This document shows, in pieces, positions 35,452 through 44,649 of a stretch of DNA of 64,000 bases. The translations under genes were made by a program, and so were the position numbers. The notes under the pieces were generated by a model, which was not told the DNA's origin, made no database searches, and saw only the letters and a program-made list of their open reading frames with translations. This DNA is from an uncultured Microbacteriaceae bacterium (lineage in GTDB: Bacteria; Actinomycetota; Actinomycetes; Actinomycetales; Microbacteriaceae). The stretch covers positions 44,138 through 108,137 of the forward strand of contig CAIOLM010000027.1 in assembly GCA_903859205.1 (NCBI GenBank). The letters run 5' to 3'. Each line of letters starts with the position of its first letter. The first letter of the stretch is position 1.

Positions 35452-37530
35452 ATGAGTAACGGAACGTTAACTAGTGTAGGCAGGGTGACTTTAGCCTCTG
35501 CCCCTCAGGAGCTCGGCGTCTCTCTCTCCCGCGGGCGAGGCGAGATCCGGGTTTATTCGGCGAACGCTACCGGCATTGACCTGCTCGTTTACGACGAGCA
35601 CCGGCCCGACCGGGTGGGTGATCGCGTGCACCTCAAGATGGGCAAAGACTTCGTCTGGTCTGGCAAATCCAGTCACCTGGTCACGGGAGCTCGCTACTCG
35701 CTTCAAGCTTGGGGTCCGCAGGGCGCCACACACCTGTTCAATCCTGAATCACTGCTCATCGATCCTTGCGCGCGCGGACTTCACCAGGTCGGTCCGAACC
35801 ACTGGCAGTCAGCAATTATCGATGAGGCCTTCGACTGGGAGGGAGTGGCGAAGCCGCACACCGCGCCCGACAAGAGCGTGATCTACGAGGGGCACATCCG
35901 TGGGCTGACCAAACAGCGCGCCGACATTCCCCTGGAACTTCGTGGCACCTATCTCGGTCTTGCTCACGAGAACATGATTGGTTACCTCAAAGACCTCGGG
36001 ATCACCGCTGTTGAGCTTCTGCCGATTCATGTTTTTGCCGACGAGCACTACCTGCAGATGCAGGGAATGGTGAACTACTGGGGCTACAACACCCTGAACT
36101 TCTTCTATCCCGAGCCCATGTACGCGACGCGCGCCGGCCGCGAAGAGGGCCCGAGTGCTGTGGTTCGTGAGTTCAAGCAGATGGTCAAGGCCCTTCACGC
36201 TGCTGGCATCGAGCTAATTCTCGATGTCGTCTACAACCACACCGCTGAGGAGGGCCCCAACGGCCCAGCCTCAAGCCTTCGCGGACTCGACAATGCCACC
36301 TACTACCGCCAAACCGAAGATGGCACCTACATCGACGTCACCGGATGCGGCAACTCACTGAACACCTCAAAGCCGGCCACCCAAGGCTTGATTCTTGACT
36401 CACTGCGCTACTGGGCGCGTGACATGCAGGTCGACGGCTTCCGTTTTGACCTCGCCGTGACGCTCGGCCGAAACGAGGTTCACGAGTACGAGCGCGAACA
36501 CCCGCTGCTCGAGGCCATTCGCACCGACCACTTCCTGTCTGACGTGAAGCTCATCGCCGAGCCGTGGGACACCGGCATGGGCGGCTGGCAGACCGGCAAC
36601 TTTGCCCCGGGCTGGATGGAGTGGAACGACCGTTACCGCGATCGCGTGCGCAACTTCTGGCTGGTCGACGTGGCTCACGCTCGCGAGCACGGCGCTGCTC
36701 CCACGGGCGTCGGAGGTTTTGCCACGCGTCTGGCCGGGTCATCCAACACCTTCTCTGAAGACCGTGGCCCCATTGCCTCGGTCAACTTCGTCACGGCACA
36801 CGACGGCTTCACCCTGGCCGACCTGACGACCTACAACTACAAACACAACATCGGCAACGGCGAAGACAACCGCGACGGCACCAATGACAACCGCTCGTTC
36901 AACCATGGCAGCGAAGGCCCGTCGGATGACCCCGGTGTCATTGCAACCCGACGCAAGGCGATGCGCAACCTGATGGGAACGCTGTTGCTCTCGGGCGGAA
37001 TCCCCATGATCACAGCTGGCGACGAGCACGGGCGCACTCAGCACGGAAACAACAACGCCTACTGCCATGACTCCCCGCTGACCTGGGTCAACTGGGAACT
37101 ACAGCCGTGGCAAGAAGATCTGCTCGCAACCACAAAGCACCTCATCACGCTGCGGCAAGAGCTGGCCGCCCTGAGACCACTCAAGTTCGGCCGCTTTGGT
37201 GAAACCGTCGAAAACGCGAACCAGATGGACTGGTACAACGCCGACGGCAAAGAAATGGAGTCGGCCGACTGGGATGACCCCAACAACCGAACTCTGCAGT
37301 ACCTCGCCGCGAGCACCCCGGTTGACGAGGAGTTCTCGCGCATTCTGCTTATCGTGCACGGGCTAGAGAACAACGCCGAAGTTGTCGTTCCCTCGCACGA
37401 GGGCGTCAATTTCTACGAGCCGCTGTGGTTCAGCACCAACCCGTCGCCGAAGGACATTCCTGGGGTTTTGCGCCCCGGCGAGACCATCAAGGTCGGCGGC
37501 ACGAGCATGCTGCTGTTCAAGGCCTCCTAG
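35452..37530 (+). CDS. glgX: Glycogen debranching enzyme (GlgX/TreX-like isoamylase)
   Basis: 692 residues; a GTG at 35485 is an alternative start. GH13_11 family: N-terminal CBM48-like domain, a catalytic barrel with AGIELILDVVYNHT, nucleophile Asp in VDGFRFDLAV, acid Glu in LIAEPWDTG and NFVTAHDGFTLADL, then a C-terminal beta domain. It hydrolyses alpha-1,6 branches of glycogen. It heads a same-strand cluster with glgE and glgB, so degradation and synthesis functions are encoded together. Confidence 0.95.
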   Translation: MSNGTLTSVGRVTLASAPQELGVSLSRGRGEIRVYSANATGIDLLVYDEHRPDRVGDRVHLKMGKDFVWSGKSSHLVTGARYSLQAWGPQGATHLFNPESLLIDPCARGLHQVGPNHWQSAIIDEAFDWEGVAKPHTAPDKSVIYEGHIRGLTKQRADIPLELRGTYLGLAHENMIGYLKDLGITAVELLPIHVFADEHYLQMQGMVNYWGYNTLNFFYPEPMYATRAGREEGPSAVVREFKQMVKALHAAGIELILDVVYNHTAEEGPNGPASSLRGLDNATYYRQTEDGTYIDVTGCGNSLNTSKPATQGLILDSLRYWARDMQVDGFRFDLAVTLGRNEVHEYEREHPLLEAIRTDHFLSDVKLIAEPWDTGMGGWQTGNFAPGWMEWNDRYRDRVRNFWLVDVAHAREHGAAPTGVGGFATRLAGSSNTFSEDRGPIASVNFVTAHDGFTLADLTTYNYKHNIGNGEDNRDGTNDNRSFNHGSEGPSDDPGVIATRRKAMRNLMGTLLLSGGIPMITAGDEHGRTQHGNNNAYCHDSPLTWVNWELQPWQEDLLATTKHLITLRQELAALRPLKFGRFGETVENANQMDWYNADGKEMESADWDDPNNRTLQYLAASTPVDEEFSRILLIVHGLENNAEVVVPSHEGVNFYEPLWFSTNPSPKDIPGVLRPGETIKVGGTSMLLFKAS

Positions 37531-37602
37531 CCCTGTCAACGCGCGACGACAAATAGCGTCATCCGCTTTCGTGCACGCGCGCGCAGGCACTAGTTTTTAT
37601 GA

Positions 37603-39594
37603 ATGAGCAACGCCATCGGACGCATCCCCGTCGTCAACGTCACGCCTCGGCTTGACGAGCACGATCTGCACCCCCGCGCTTTTGTCGGCGAGGTCGTTCC
37701 GTTCGAGGCAACCAGCTTTCGCGAGGGCCACGATGCCCTCGGAGTGGCGCTTCATCTGACGCTCCCCTCGGGAGTTTCGCAGCGGTTCAACATGAGCTCT
37801 TTGGGCCCCGGACTTGACCGTTGGGGCATTGAACTTGCTCTCACGCACGAGGGAATGCACAGCTTTCGAATCGAGGGCTATTCCGACGACTACGCAACGT
37901 GGGAGCACAACGCCGAAATCAAGGTCGCGGCAGGTATCGACGTAGAGCTGATGATGCAGATTGGTGTCGATCTCTTCACTCAGACATCGGTCGACAAGGC
38001 TCGCAGCGCCGCCGACCGAAAGGCACTGACGGCAATCGCCAACCGGCTGGCTGACACCTCGGTGGATGCCCTCACTCGCCTCTATGACGCAACCGGCGAA
38101 GAAACGCACGCTCTGCTCGAACATCGACCCATCGCCAGCCTTTCCACCCTGACCGAGCCCTATCCACTTCTGGTCGAGCGCACCCGGGCCGGCGTCGGAA
38201 GCTGGTACGAGTTCTTCCCGCGTTCCGAAGGGGCGAAGCAAAACCCCGACGGAAGTTGGAAGTCAGGCACGTTCAAAACTGCCGCCAAGCGCCTGCCCGC
38301 GGTTGCCGCCATGGGGTTCAACGTTCTCTACTTGCCGCCAATTCACCCCATCGGGCGCACCAACCGTAAAGGACCGAACAACACCCTGACGCCCGGTGAG
38401 CACGACCCCGGTTCGCCGTGGGCAATCGGAGCGGCCGAGGGCGGCCACGACACCATTCACCCCGACCTGGGAACCGTCAAAGATTTTGAGGCGTTCGTCA
38501 AGGAAGCCAAGAAGAACAATCTTGAGATTGCCCTCGACCTGGCACTGCAGGCCTCGCCCGACCACCCGTGGGCAACGACTCACCCCGAGTGGTTCACGAC
38601 CCTGCCCGACGGTTCAATCGCCTACGCCGAAAACCCGCCCAAGAAGTACCAAGACATTTACCCGATCAATTTCGACAACGACCCCGATGGCATCCGCGTT
38701 GAGGTCTTGCGCATTGTGAAGCTCTGGGTCGAACGCGGCGTGCGCATCTTCCGCGTCGACAACCCACACACCAAGCCCGTCGACTTCTGGCAGTGGCTGA
38801 TCGAGACGGTGAACACCGAGTATCCCGATGTCGTCTTCTTGGCCGAGGCGTTCACCCGCCCGGCAATGATGCAGACGCTCGGCAAGGTGGGCTTTCAACA
38901 GTCGTACTCTTACTTCACCTGGCGCAACACCAAGGCCGAACTCACCGAGTTCTTGACCTCGGTGAGCACCGAGACGGCACACTTCATGCGCCCCAACCTG
39001 TTCGTGAACACTCCCGACATTCTCACCGCGTACTTGCAGTTCGGCGGGCCGTCCGCCTTCAAGATTCGTGCCGCCGTGGCCGCGATGGCAGCGCCGCTGT
39101 GGGGAATGTACGCCGGATTTGAACTGTTCGAATCGGTTGCTCGTCCGGGTGCCGAAGAGAACATCGACAATGAAAAGTTCGAATACAAAGACCGAGACTG
39201 GGAGGCCCACGCCAAGGCGGGCACCACGCTGGCTCCCTACATCACGCGCCTCAACGCTATTCGTGCCGCGCACCCTGCGCTCGGCCAGCTGCGCAACATC
39301 CGTTTTCACAACACCGACGACGACGCCATCGTGTGCTTCAGCAAACACCTTTCGGGCGAGTTCACGACGTCGGGGGTTGCCGACACCATCGTCGTTGTTG
39401 CGAACACTGACCCACACGCGGTGCGTGAGACGACCGTGCACCTCGACCTCGCTGCGCTCGACTTGCCCTGGGATGCAGAGTTCACCGTTCGCGACCTCAT
39501 CACCGGTGCTGAGTTTGATTGGCGCGTCAACAACTATGTCAAGCTCGACCCGTACGCGGAGCCAGTGCATATCTTTGCCATCGAGAGGCGCTAA
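37603..39594 (+). CDS. glgE: Alpha-1,4-glucan:maltose-1-phosphate maltosyltransferase
   Basis: 663 residues, GH13_3. N-domain of about 200 residues followed by a barrel: PPIHPIGRTNRKGPNN, nucleophile Asp in IFRVDNPHTKP, acid Glu in VVFLAEAFTRP, and ending in a beta domain. GlgE lengthens alpha-glucan with maltose-1-phosphate made from trehalose (TreS/Mak) or from glucose-1-phosphate by GlgM, none of which is in this window. It is the signature enzyme of the actinobacterial glucan route. The stop overlaps the glgB start (TAATG). Confidence 0.96.
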   Translation: MSNAIGRIPVVNVTPRLDEHDLHPRAFVGEVVPFEATSFREGHDALGVALHLTLPSGVSQRFNMSSLGPGLDRWGIELALTHEGMHSFRIEGYSDDYATWEHNAEIKVAAGIDVELMMQIGVDLFTQTSVDKARSAADRKALTAIANRLADTSVDALTRLYDATGEETHALLEHRPIASLSTLTEPYPLLVERTRAGVGSWYEFFPRSEGAKQNPDGSWKSGTFKTAAKRLPAVAAMGFNVLYLPPIHPIGRTNRKGPNNTLTPGEHDPGSPWAIGAAEGGHDTIHPDLGTVKDFEAFVKEAKKNNLEIALDLALQASPDHPWATTHPEWFTTLPDGSIAYAENPPKKYQDIYPINFDNDPDGIRVEVLRIVKLWVERGVRIFRVDNPHTKPVDFWQWLIETVNTEYPDVVFLAEAFTRPAMMQTLGKVGFQQSYSYFTWRNTKAELTEFLTSVSTETAHFMRPNLFVNTPDILTAYLQFGGPSAFKIRAAVAAMAAPLWGMYAGFELFESVARPGAEENIDNEKFEYKDRDWEAHAKAGTTLAPYITRLNAIRAAHPALGQLRNIRFHNTDDDAIVCFSKHLSGEFTTSGVADTIVVVANTDPHAVRETTVHLDLAALDLPWDAEFTVRDLITGAEFDWRVNNYVKLDPYAEPVHIFAIERR

Positions 39595-41816
39595 TGGCGA
39601 TCAAGAAGAAGCAGCCCACTGAGTGGCAGCTCCCCCACATCGACGACAACGTGCTGTGGGCCGTTTCGCAGGGCTCGTATTTTGATCCGCACAGCATTCT
39701 TGGACAGCATGAAGTATGGCCCGAGGGACACTCTGAGACCGTCAATGTCATTCGCGCACTGCGCCCCCTGGCAATCGAGGTCTTCGCAGTCCTCAGCAGC
39801 GGGGCACGCATCTCTTTGGCGCACCGCGAGCATGGCATCTGGGAAGGCGGCCACGTCCTGGGCTTCCTCGACTACACGATTGAAACCCGTTACGCCCACG
39901 GCCAAATCTGGACAATCGATGACGCTTACCGCTTTGCACCAACCGTAGGCGAGCTCGACCTGCACCTCATCCGTGAAGGGCGTCACGAGCGCCTCTGGGA
40001 CGTCTTGGGCGCGCACTACATTGAACACGCTGGGGTCATCGGAGGCACCGTAGGAACGGCTTTCGCAGTCTGGGCGCCCAATGCGCAGTCAGTGCGCGTC
40101 ATGGGCACATTCAATGGCTGGAACGGCACTGCCCACGCCATGCGCAGCTTGGGCAGCAGTGGCGTCTGGGAAATCTTTATTCCGGATGTTCACCCCGGCG
40201 CTATCTACAAATTCCAGATTCTCACCAAGGCCGGCGCTTGGGTCGAGCGCGCCGACCCGATGGCGCGCCAGACCGAGTGCCCCCCGCTGACCGGGTCTGT
40301 CGTTCCGCACTCCACGTACGAATGGTCAGACGGCGACTGGATTACCAAACGCGCAAAGACCGCGCAGCATGCTGCCCCCATGAGCATCTACGAATTGCAC
40401 GTGGGTTCGTGGCGTCCGGGGCTGTCGTACCGCGAGCTTGCCGATGACCTCATTGGTCACGTTCAGCACCTTGGCTTCACGCACGTGGAGTTCATGCCAC
40501 TGGCCGAACACCCCTATGGCCCGTCGTGGGGCTACCAAGTGACCGGCTACTACGCACCCACCGCGCGATTCGGCGACCCTGACGACCTCAAGTACCTCAT
40601 CAATCGTCTGCACGATGCTGGCATCGGCGTCCTGGTCGACTGGGTTCCCGGGCACTTCCCCAAAGACGAGTGGGCCCTCGGTCGCTTTGACGGCCAGCCG
40701 CTTTATGAGCATGCCGATCCGCGCCGAGGGGATCACCCCGACTGGGGCACCTACATTTTCGACTTCGGTCGCAACGAGGTGCGCAACTTCTTGGTGGCCA
40801 ACGCGCTGTTCTGGATTGAGGAATTCCACGTCGACGGTCTGCGCGTGGATGCCGTGGCATCCATGCTGTACCTCGACTACAGCCGCAACGACGGAGAGTG
40901 GCTGCCCAACCAGTTCGGCGGGCGCGAAAACCTCGAGGCCATCAACTTCATGCAAGAAACGAACGCCACGGTTTACAAGCATCACCCCGGCGTCATCATG
41001 GCCGCCGAGGAGTCAACGAGCTGGGGCGGCGTGACCGCACCCACCGAGGGCGGCGGACTCGGCTACGGCTTCAAGTGGAACATGGGCTGGATGCACGACT
41101 CGCTCGAGTACATTCACACCGACCCGATGTACCGCAGTCACCATCACTGGGACATCACCTTCTCGCTCCAGTACGCGTTCAGCGAGAACTTCATCCTGCC
41201 GATCAGTCACGACGAGGTCGTGCACGGCAAGGGCTCACTGCTAGCCAAGATGCCCGGCGACCACTGGCAAAAGCTGGCCAACATGCGCGCGTACCTGGCA
41301 TTCATGTGGGGACACCCGGGCAAGCAACTACTCTTCATGGGGCAAGAGTTCGGACAACCGTCAGAGTGGAATCAAGAGCGCGGACTCGACTGGTGGATAC
41401 TCGACCAGCCGATTCACCAGGGCCTCCAAGACATGGTTCGCGCCCTCAACCACGTCTACACGGCCACTCCAGCGCTGTGGGAGCGCGATGGAGACCCCGG
41501 CGGGTTCCAGTGGATTGATGGCGCAGACAACGCCCGCAACATCGTCTCCTTCGTTCGCTATGACCACGCCGGCAACGCGGTTGCTGTTCTGGCCAACTTT
41601 GCCGGACACCCGCACGGGGGCTACCGAACCGGACTCCCCAGCGCAGGCGAGTGGACCGAGCTCTTCAACTCCGACGCGGAGGTATTCGGTGGCTCGGGCG
41701 TGGGCAACTTTGGTTCGGTCACCGCGATCACTGAAACGTGGGGCGACCTACCGGCATCCGCCGAGGTCACTCTGCCGCCGTTGGGTGTCGTGTTTCTTTA
41801 CAAGCCAGCTTCGTAA
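39594..41816 (+). CDS. glgB: 1,4-alpha-glucan branching enzyme
   Basis: 740 residues from the ATG at 39594, coupled to glgE by a one-base overlap. Two N-terminal CBM48-type modules (the second FAVWAPNAQSVRVMGTFNGW), then the GH13_9 barrel with FTHVEFMPLAEHPYGPSWGYQVTGY, nucleophile in VDGLRVDAVASMLYLDYSR, acid in VIMAAEESTSW and ILPISHDEVVHGKGSL. It introduces alpha-1,6 branches into the linear glucan made by GlgE. Normal length for the long form of the family. Confidence 0.97.
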   Translation: MAIKKKQPTEWQLPHIDDNVLWAVSQGSYFDPHSILGQHEVWPEGHSETVNVIRALRPLAIEVFAVLSSGARISLAHREHGIWEGGHVLGFLDYTIETRYAHGQIWTIDDAYRFAPTVGELDLHLIREGRHERLWDVLGAHYIEHAGVIGGTVGTAFAVWAPNAQSVRVMGTFNGWNGTAHAMRSLGSSGVWEIFIPDVHPGAIYKFQILTKAGAWVERADPMARQTECPPLTGSVVPHSTYEWSDGDWITKRAKTAQHAAPMSIYELHVGSWRPGLSYRELADDLIGHVQHLGFTHVEFMPLAEHPYGPSWGYQVTGYYAPTARFGDPDDLKYLINRLHDAGIGVLVDWVPGHFPKDEWALGRFDGQPLYEHADPRRGDHPDWGTYIFDFGRNEVRNFLVANALFWIEEFHVDGLRVDAVASMLYLDYSRNDGEWLPNQFGGRENLEAINFMQETNATVYKHHPGVIMAAEESTSWGGVTAPTEGGGLGYGFKWNMGWMHDSLEYIHTDPMYRSHHHWDITFSLQYAFSENFILPISHDEVVHGKGSLLAKMPGDHWQKLANMRAYLAFMWGHPGKQLLFMGQEFGQPSEWNQERGLDWWILDQPIHQGLQDMVRALNHVYTATPALWERDGDPGGFQWIDGADNARNIVSFVRYDHAGNAVAVLANFAGHPHGGYRTGLPSAGEWTELFNSDAEVFGGSGVGNFGSVTAITETWGDLPASAEVTLPPLGVVFLYKPAS

Positions 41817-41847
41817 GGTTGAGTAGGCCACGGGCCGTATCGAAACC
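41817..41847. terminator. REP-like inverted repeat between convergent glgB and the thioredoxin gene
   Basis: The entire 30-base gap between the two stop codons is an inverted repeat: it begins GGTTGAGTAGGCC and ends GTATCGAAACC, with GGCC arms around CACGG. GGTT...CGAAACC repeats of this form are frequent at convergent gene ends in Microbacteriaceae. It probably acts as a bidirectional terminator, though neither side has a T-run. The last base overlaps the thioredoxin-gene stop. Confidence 0.5.
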
Positions 41848-42701
41848 TAGAAGAGCAGGCTGGCTAGACGCGTTCGTGCGCTGAGAACGCGCGGATCGGT
41901 CTCGCCGACAACGAGGAACATCTCGAGGAGACGCTCGCGCAGGGTATTGCGTGCGTTGGCATCCGCCGTGACAAAGACTTCGAGCAATCGGTCGAAAGCG
42001 TCATCGACATGACCGCCAGAGAGATCGAGATCCGCAACGTCAAGCATGGCCGATAGGTCGGCCGGATGTGCCGCCGCCTGGCGAATGTCGGCGAGCGACT
42101 TGCCCTGTAGGCGCAGGATGAGATTGACCTGAGCGCGACCTTCTCGCGCCAACTGGTCGTTCGGGTTCTCAACTAAAGCGCGGTCGTAGGCATCGCGAGC
42201 ACCTGCGTAGTCAGCACGCTCGATGGCATCGAACGCCTCTTGATGAAGGGGCGGGAGATCCTCTTTGGTTGGCAGTTCTTCGCCTTCGAGCCCGCTCTCG
42301 CCAACGCGGGCTCGCCCGGTCACGCCATTGGCCACCGCGGCCTCAACCACGCGCACGATGGTTTCTTTGACTTGAGCCTCAGGCAAAGCGCCCTGGAACA
42401 GCGGCGCAAGCTGGCCGCCGATCAGCGCAACCACTGTGGGAATCGACTGCACTTGGAACGCCGAAGCAACCTCTGGGTTGGCATCTACTTCGACCGTCAC
42501 AAGGATGACAGCTCCGTCGGCCTCGGCGATTGCTTTTTCAAGCAACGGAGAAAGCTGTTTGCATGGCTCGCACCACGTTGCCCACAGATCGACGATGACC
42601 GGAACTTGCTTCGACAGTTCAACGAAGTCGACAAAATTGGCGTCGGTTCCCTCGGCAATCAGCGAGGGCACTTCGACAACCGCGCCGATGTTCTCTGTCA
42701 T
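41847..42701 (-). CDS. Thioredoxin-domain protein with TPR-like tail (CnoX/YbbN type)
   Basis: 284 residues. Residues about 15-115 are a thioredoxin fold with the active site WATWCEPC (Cys 44 and 47), where classical thioredoxin has CGPC. The C-terminal 130 residues are TPR-like helices (AFDAIERADYAGARDAYDRALVENPND), as in the chaperedoxin CnoX/YbbN, which holds unfolded proteins and protects their cysteines. It lacks a signal peptide, so it is cytosolic. The start overlaps the stop of the upstream membrane-protein gene by one base. Confidence 0.9.
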   Translation of the reverse strand: MTENIGAVVEVPSLIAEGTDANFVDFVELSKQVPVIVDLWATWCEPCKQLSPLLEKAIAEADGAVILVTVEVDANPEVASAFQVQSIPTVVALIGGQLAPLFQGALPEAQVKETIVRVVEAAVANGVTGRARVGESGLEGEELPTKEDLPPLHQEAFDAIERADYAGARDAYDRALVENPNDQLAREGRAQVNLILRLQGKSLADIRQAAAHPADLSAMLDVADLDLSGGHVDDAFDRLLEVFVTADANARNTLRERLLEMFLVVGETDPRVLSARTRLASLLF

Positions 42702-44488
42702 TACTTGAGCTTTACCGAGGTCAGGTTCTCGGAGTAACCGAGCATCTGAATCTTCTTTGTTGACCCAACGGCCGGCACGTACATCAGAAGTTGAAGACCG
42801 TATGTGGCGCGTACGGGGCGATTCGAAATCTCGATGCCGGAGAGTGCCTTCAGCTCGCCCGCAAGCTTAAGGTCACGGTTGTTCAGCGGAAGGAAAGTGC
42901 CGACCTCGTTGAGTTGTACTGAGACGATGGCGCCCGCATCCACGGTCGCGAACGCGACGGGTACATACGCGCCGGCGTAATCGGCAAAGGTCACGCGAAC
43001 CTGTTTGTTTCCTTGCTGACTCTTGCGTTCCTCTGCAATTCGCGGACGAAGCGTATCTCCGGTCCCATCGAAGAGAGACACAAACTTACTGTTTGCCCCC
43101 TTGTTGAGAACATCGCCGTACGTTGCGGCCAAGTCGTTCGGGCTCGCGAGCAAGAGTTTGGTATCGAGCGCCACAAGCGGGCTACCCGCCGTAGAAGCGG
43201 AAACCTCCGGCGTGCGCTGTTTAGGCTCGAGGTCAGTCATGTAGACGACCTTGTAGTTTGAGCGCGGAGATTCCTGAGTCAGCACCATGGAGACCGTCGG
43301 AGGCTGCTCACCCTTCTTGACGGGCTGGGCGGCAGGAACCATGACGAGAATCGATCGCGGCCAGAGCTCAGTGGTCTGCGGCAGGAAGAGCTGCACAGGG
43401 GTCGAGGCGATAGCTGGGAGAGCGGCAATCTTGGCGTTCGTCTTGCGCATCGCATAGTTGGCAGAGCGCGCTTCAAGGGCTGCGCCGCCCAAACGTGACG
43501 TCACAAGCGCGAGGTCTTTTTTCTCGTCAGCGGTGGTCAGAGTGGTGGTCACTTTATCGAGGATGACCAGGAGTTGTTTTTCTGAGACAACCGGCCGAGG
43601 TCCTGTTGTGTTTACAGCATCCGTTGACGTGGGGGGCGGGGTTGGAGTTGGTGAAATGCCAGTCGAACAGGCGCTGAGACCCACAACGACGAGCGACCCG
43701 AGCGCGATAGCGACGAATGACGAGCCACCCGAAAGGGCGCGTCGACCGGTGCGAGGTCCGCTTATGGGAATCTTTGTGCCCTTGATGCGTGCAGGACGCG
43801 GGGGCTTTGGCATGCGACCACGACCGCGGCGTCGGGGACCCTGTCCACGGCGCATGTGCAGAAGCGCCCAAATGTAAAGCCCGATGCCGAGGAGCAGGAA
43901 ACCGCCGCCGACGATCATAAGGACGTTTGCGTCCATCCAGAGGAACTGAGGACCGGGCAGCGGCCAACTCACAAGGATGTTCGAAGGCGCCGGCGTGAGT
44001 CCGTCAGAAGACACAATCACCGTCTCATCGTTGCCGATGTTCATAGAAAGGTTCGCTTGGGCTTTTTCGACCGTGCTCTCACCCAGCCACATGTCAGACC
44101 CGGCCGGGGAAACAATTTTCTGGTCTTGGGCCGCAGCCGCAGTCGGAGCATCTTTCGTGCTCTCGTTGGCGTCAATCTGCTGGCCGCTCAGCTTGAGCGT
44201 CTTGGGGTTGGCCGAAATGCGTTCGTACGCAGAACCACCTAGCCACGCGAGAACGTCAGAGGTCTGACCGTATCCAACAGTGTTCAGCTTGGCTCCGTCG
44301 GCAGTAACCGTTTGAAACCCCGGGTGAAGGTGCAAAACCGCGGGGTCAATCACCACATAGGGCATCTGCGAACTCGAGGGAACCGCGACAGAAATCGTCG
44401 TTGGCCCTGCGAAAAACTTGAAACCGAATCCGAGAACGAGAAGAAGGGCCGCAACTACAAGCGACACCATCGCTGCGATAAAACGCAA
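42701..44488 (-). CDS. Large membrane protein with three membrane segments and an extracytoplasmic C-domain
   Basis: 595 residues, not assigned to a characterised family (DUF8094-like style). Segments: helix 1 (residues 5-28); an outside domain to about 190; helix 2 (NVLMIVGGGFLLLGIGLYIWALL); a cytoplasmic Arg/Pro-rich loop (RRGQGPRRRGRGRMPKPPRP); helix 3 FVAIALGSLVVVGLSAC; then a Pro/Thr-rich linker and a C-terminal outside domain of about 300 residues. Helix 3 ends in a perfect lipobox-like LSAC, as if a lipoprotein were fused to a two-helix protein. Preceded by CAGGAGA. Operon with the thioredoxin gene. Function unknown; envelope role likely. Confidence 0.7.
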   Translation of the reverse strand: MRFIAAMVSLVVAALLLVLGFGFKFFAGPTTISVAVPSSSQMPYVVIDPAVLHLHPGFQTVTADGAKLNTVGYGQTSDVLAWLGGSAYERISANPKTLKLSGQQIDANESTKDAPTAAAAQDQKIVSPAGSDMWLGESTVEKAQANLSMNIGNDETVIVSSDGLTPAPSNILVSWPLPGPQFLWMDANVLMIVGGGFLLLGIGLYIWALLHMRRGQGPRRRGRGRMPKPPRPARIKGTKIPISGPRTGRRALSGGSSFVAIALGSLVVVGLSACSTGISPTPTPPPTSTDAVNTTGPRPVVSEKQLLVILDKVTTTLTTADEKKDLALVTSRLGGAALEARSANYAMRKTNAKIAALPAIASTPVQLFLPQTTELWPRSILVMVPAAQPVKKGEQPPTVSMVLTQESPRSNYKVVYMTDLEPKQRTPEVSASTAGSPLVALDTKLLLASPNDLAATYGDVLNKGANSKFVSLFDGTGDTLRPRIAEERKSQQGNKQVRVTFADYAGAYVPVAFATVDAGAIVSVQLNEVGTFLPLNNRDLKLAGELKALSGIEISNRPVRATYGLQLLMYVPAVGSTKKIQMLGYSENLTSVKLK

Positions 44489-44649
44489 AAGTTTCTCCTG
44501 ACAATCTGGATGACTTATTCAATTTACCGGAATACGCCTGAGAGGTTGCTCCACGGGTAACCACTAGAGCCGGTAAACGGCTCCCCCGCTCGCAATTAGG
44601 ATGAATGAGGTTTTCATTCCTTCACCCGCTACTTTCCCCGGAGCAATTC

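Noticed and set aside
38614..39570. Minus-strand open frame of 318 codons opposite glgE
   Set aside because: glgE catalytic motifs are intact on the plus strand; the antisense frame has no recognisable domain.
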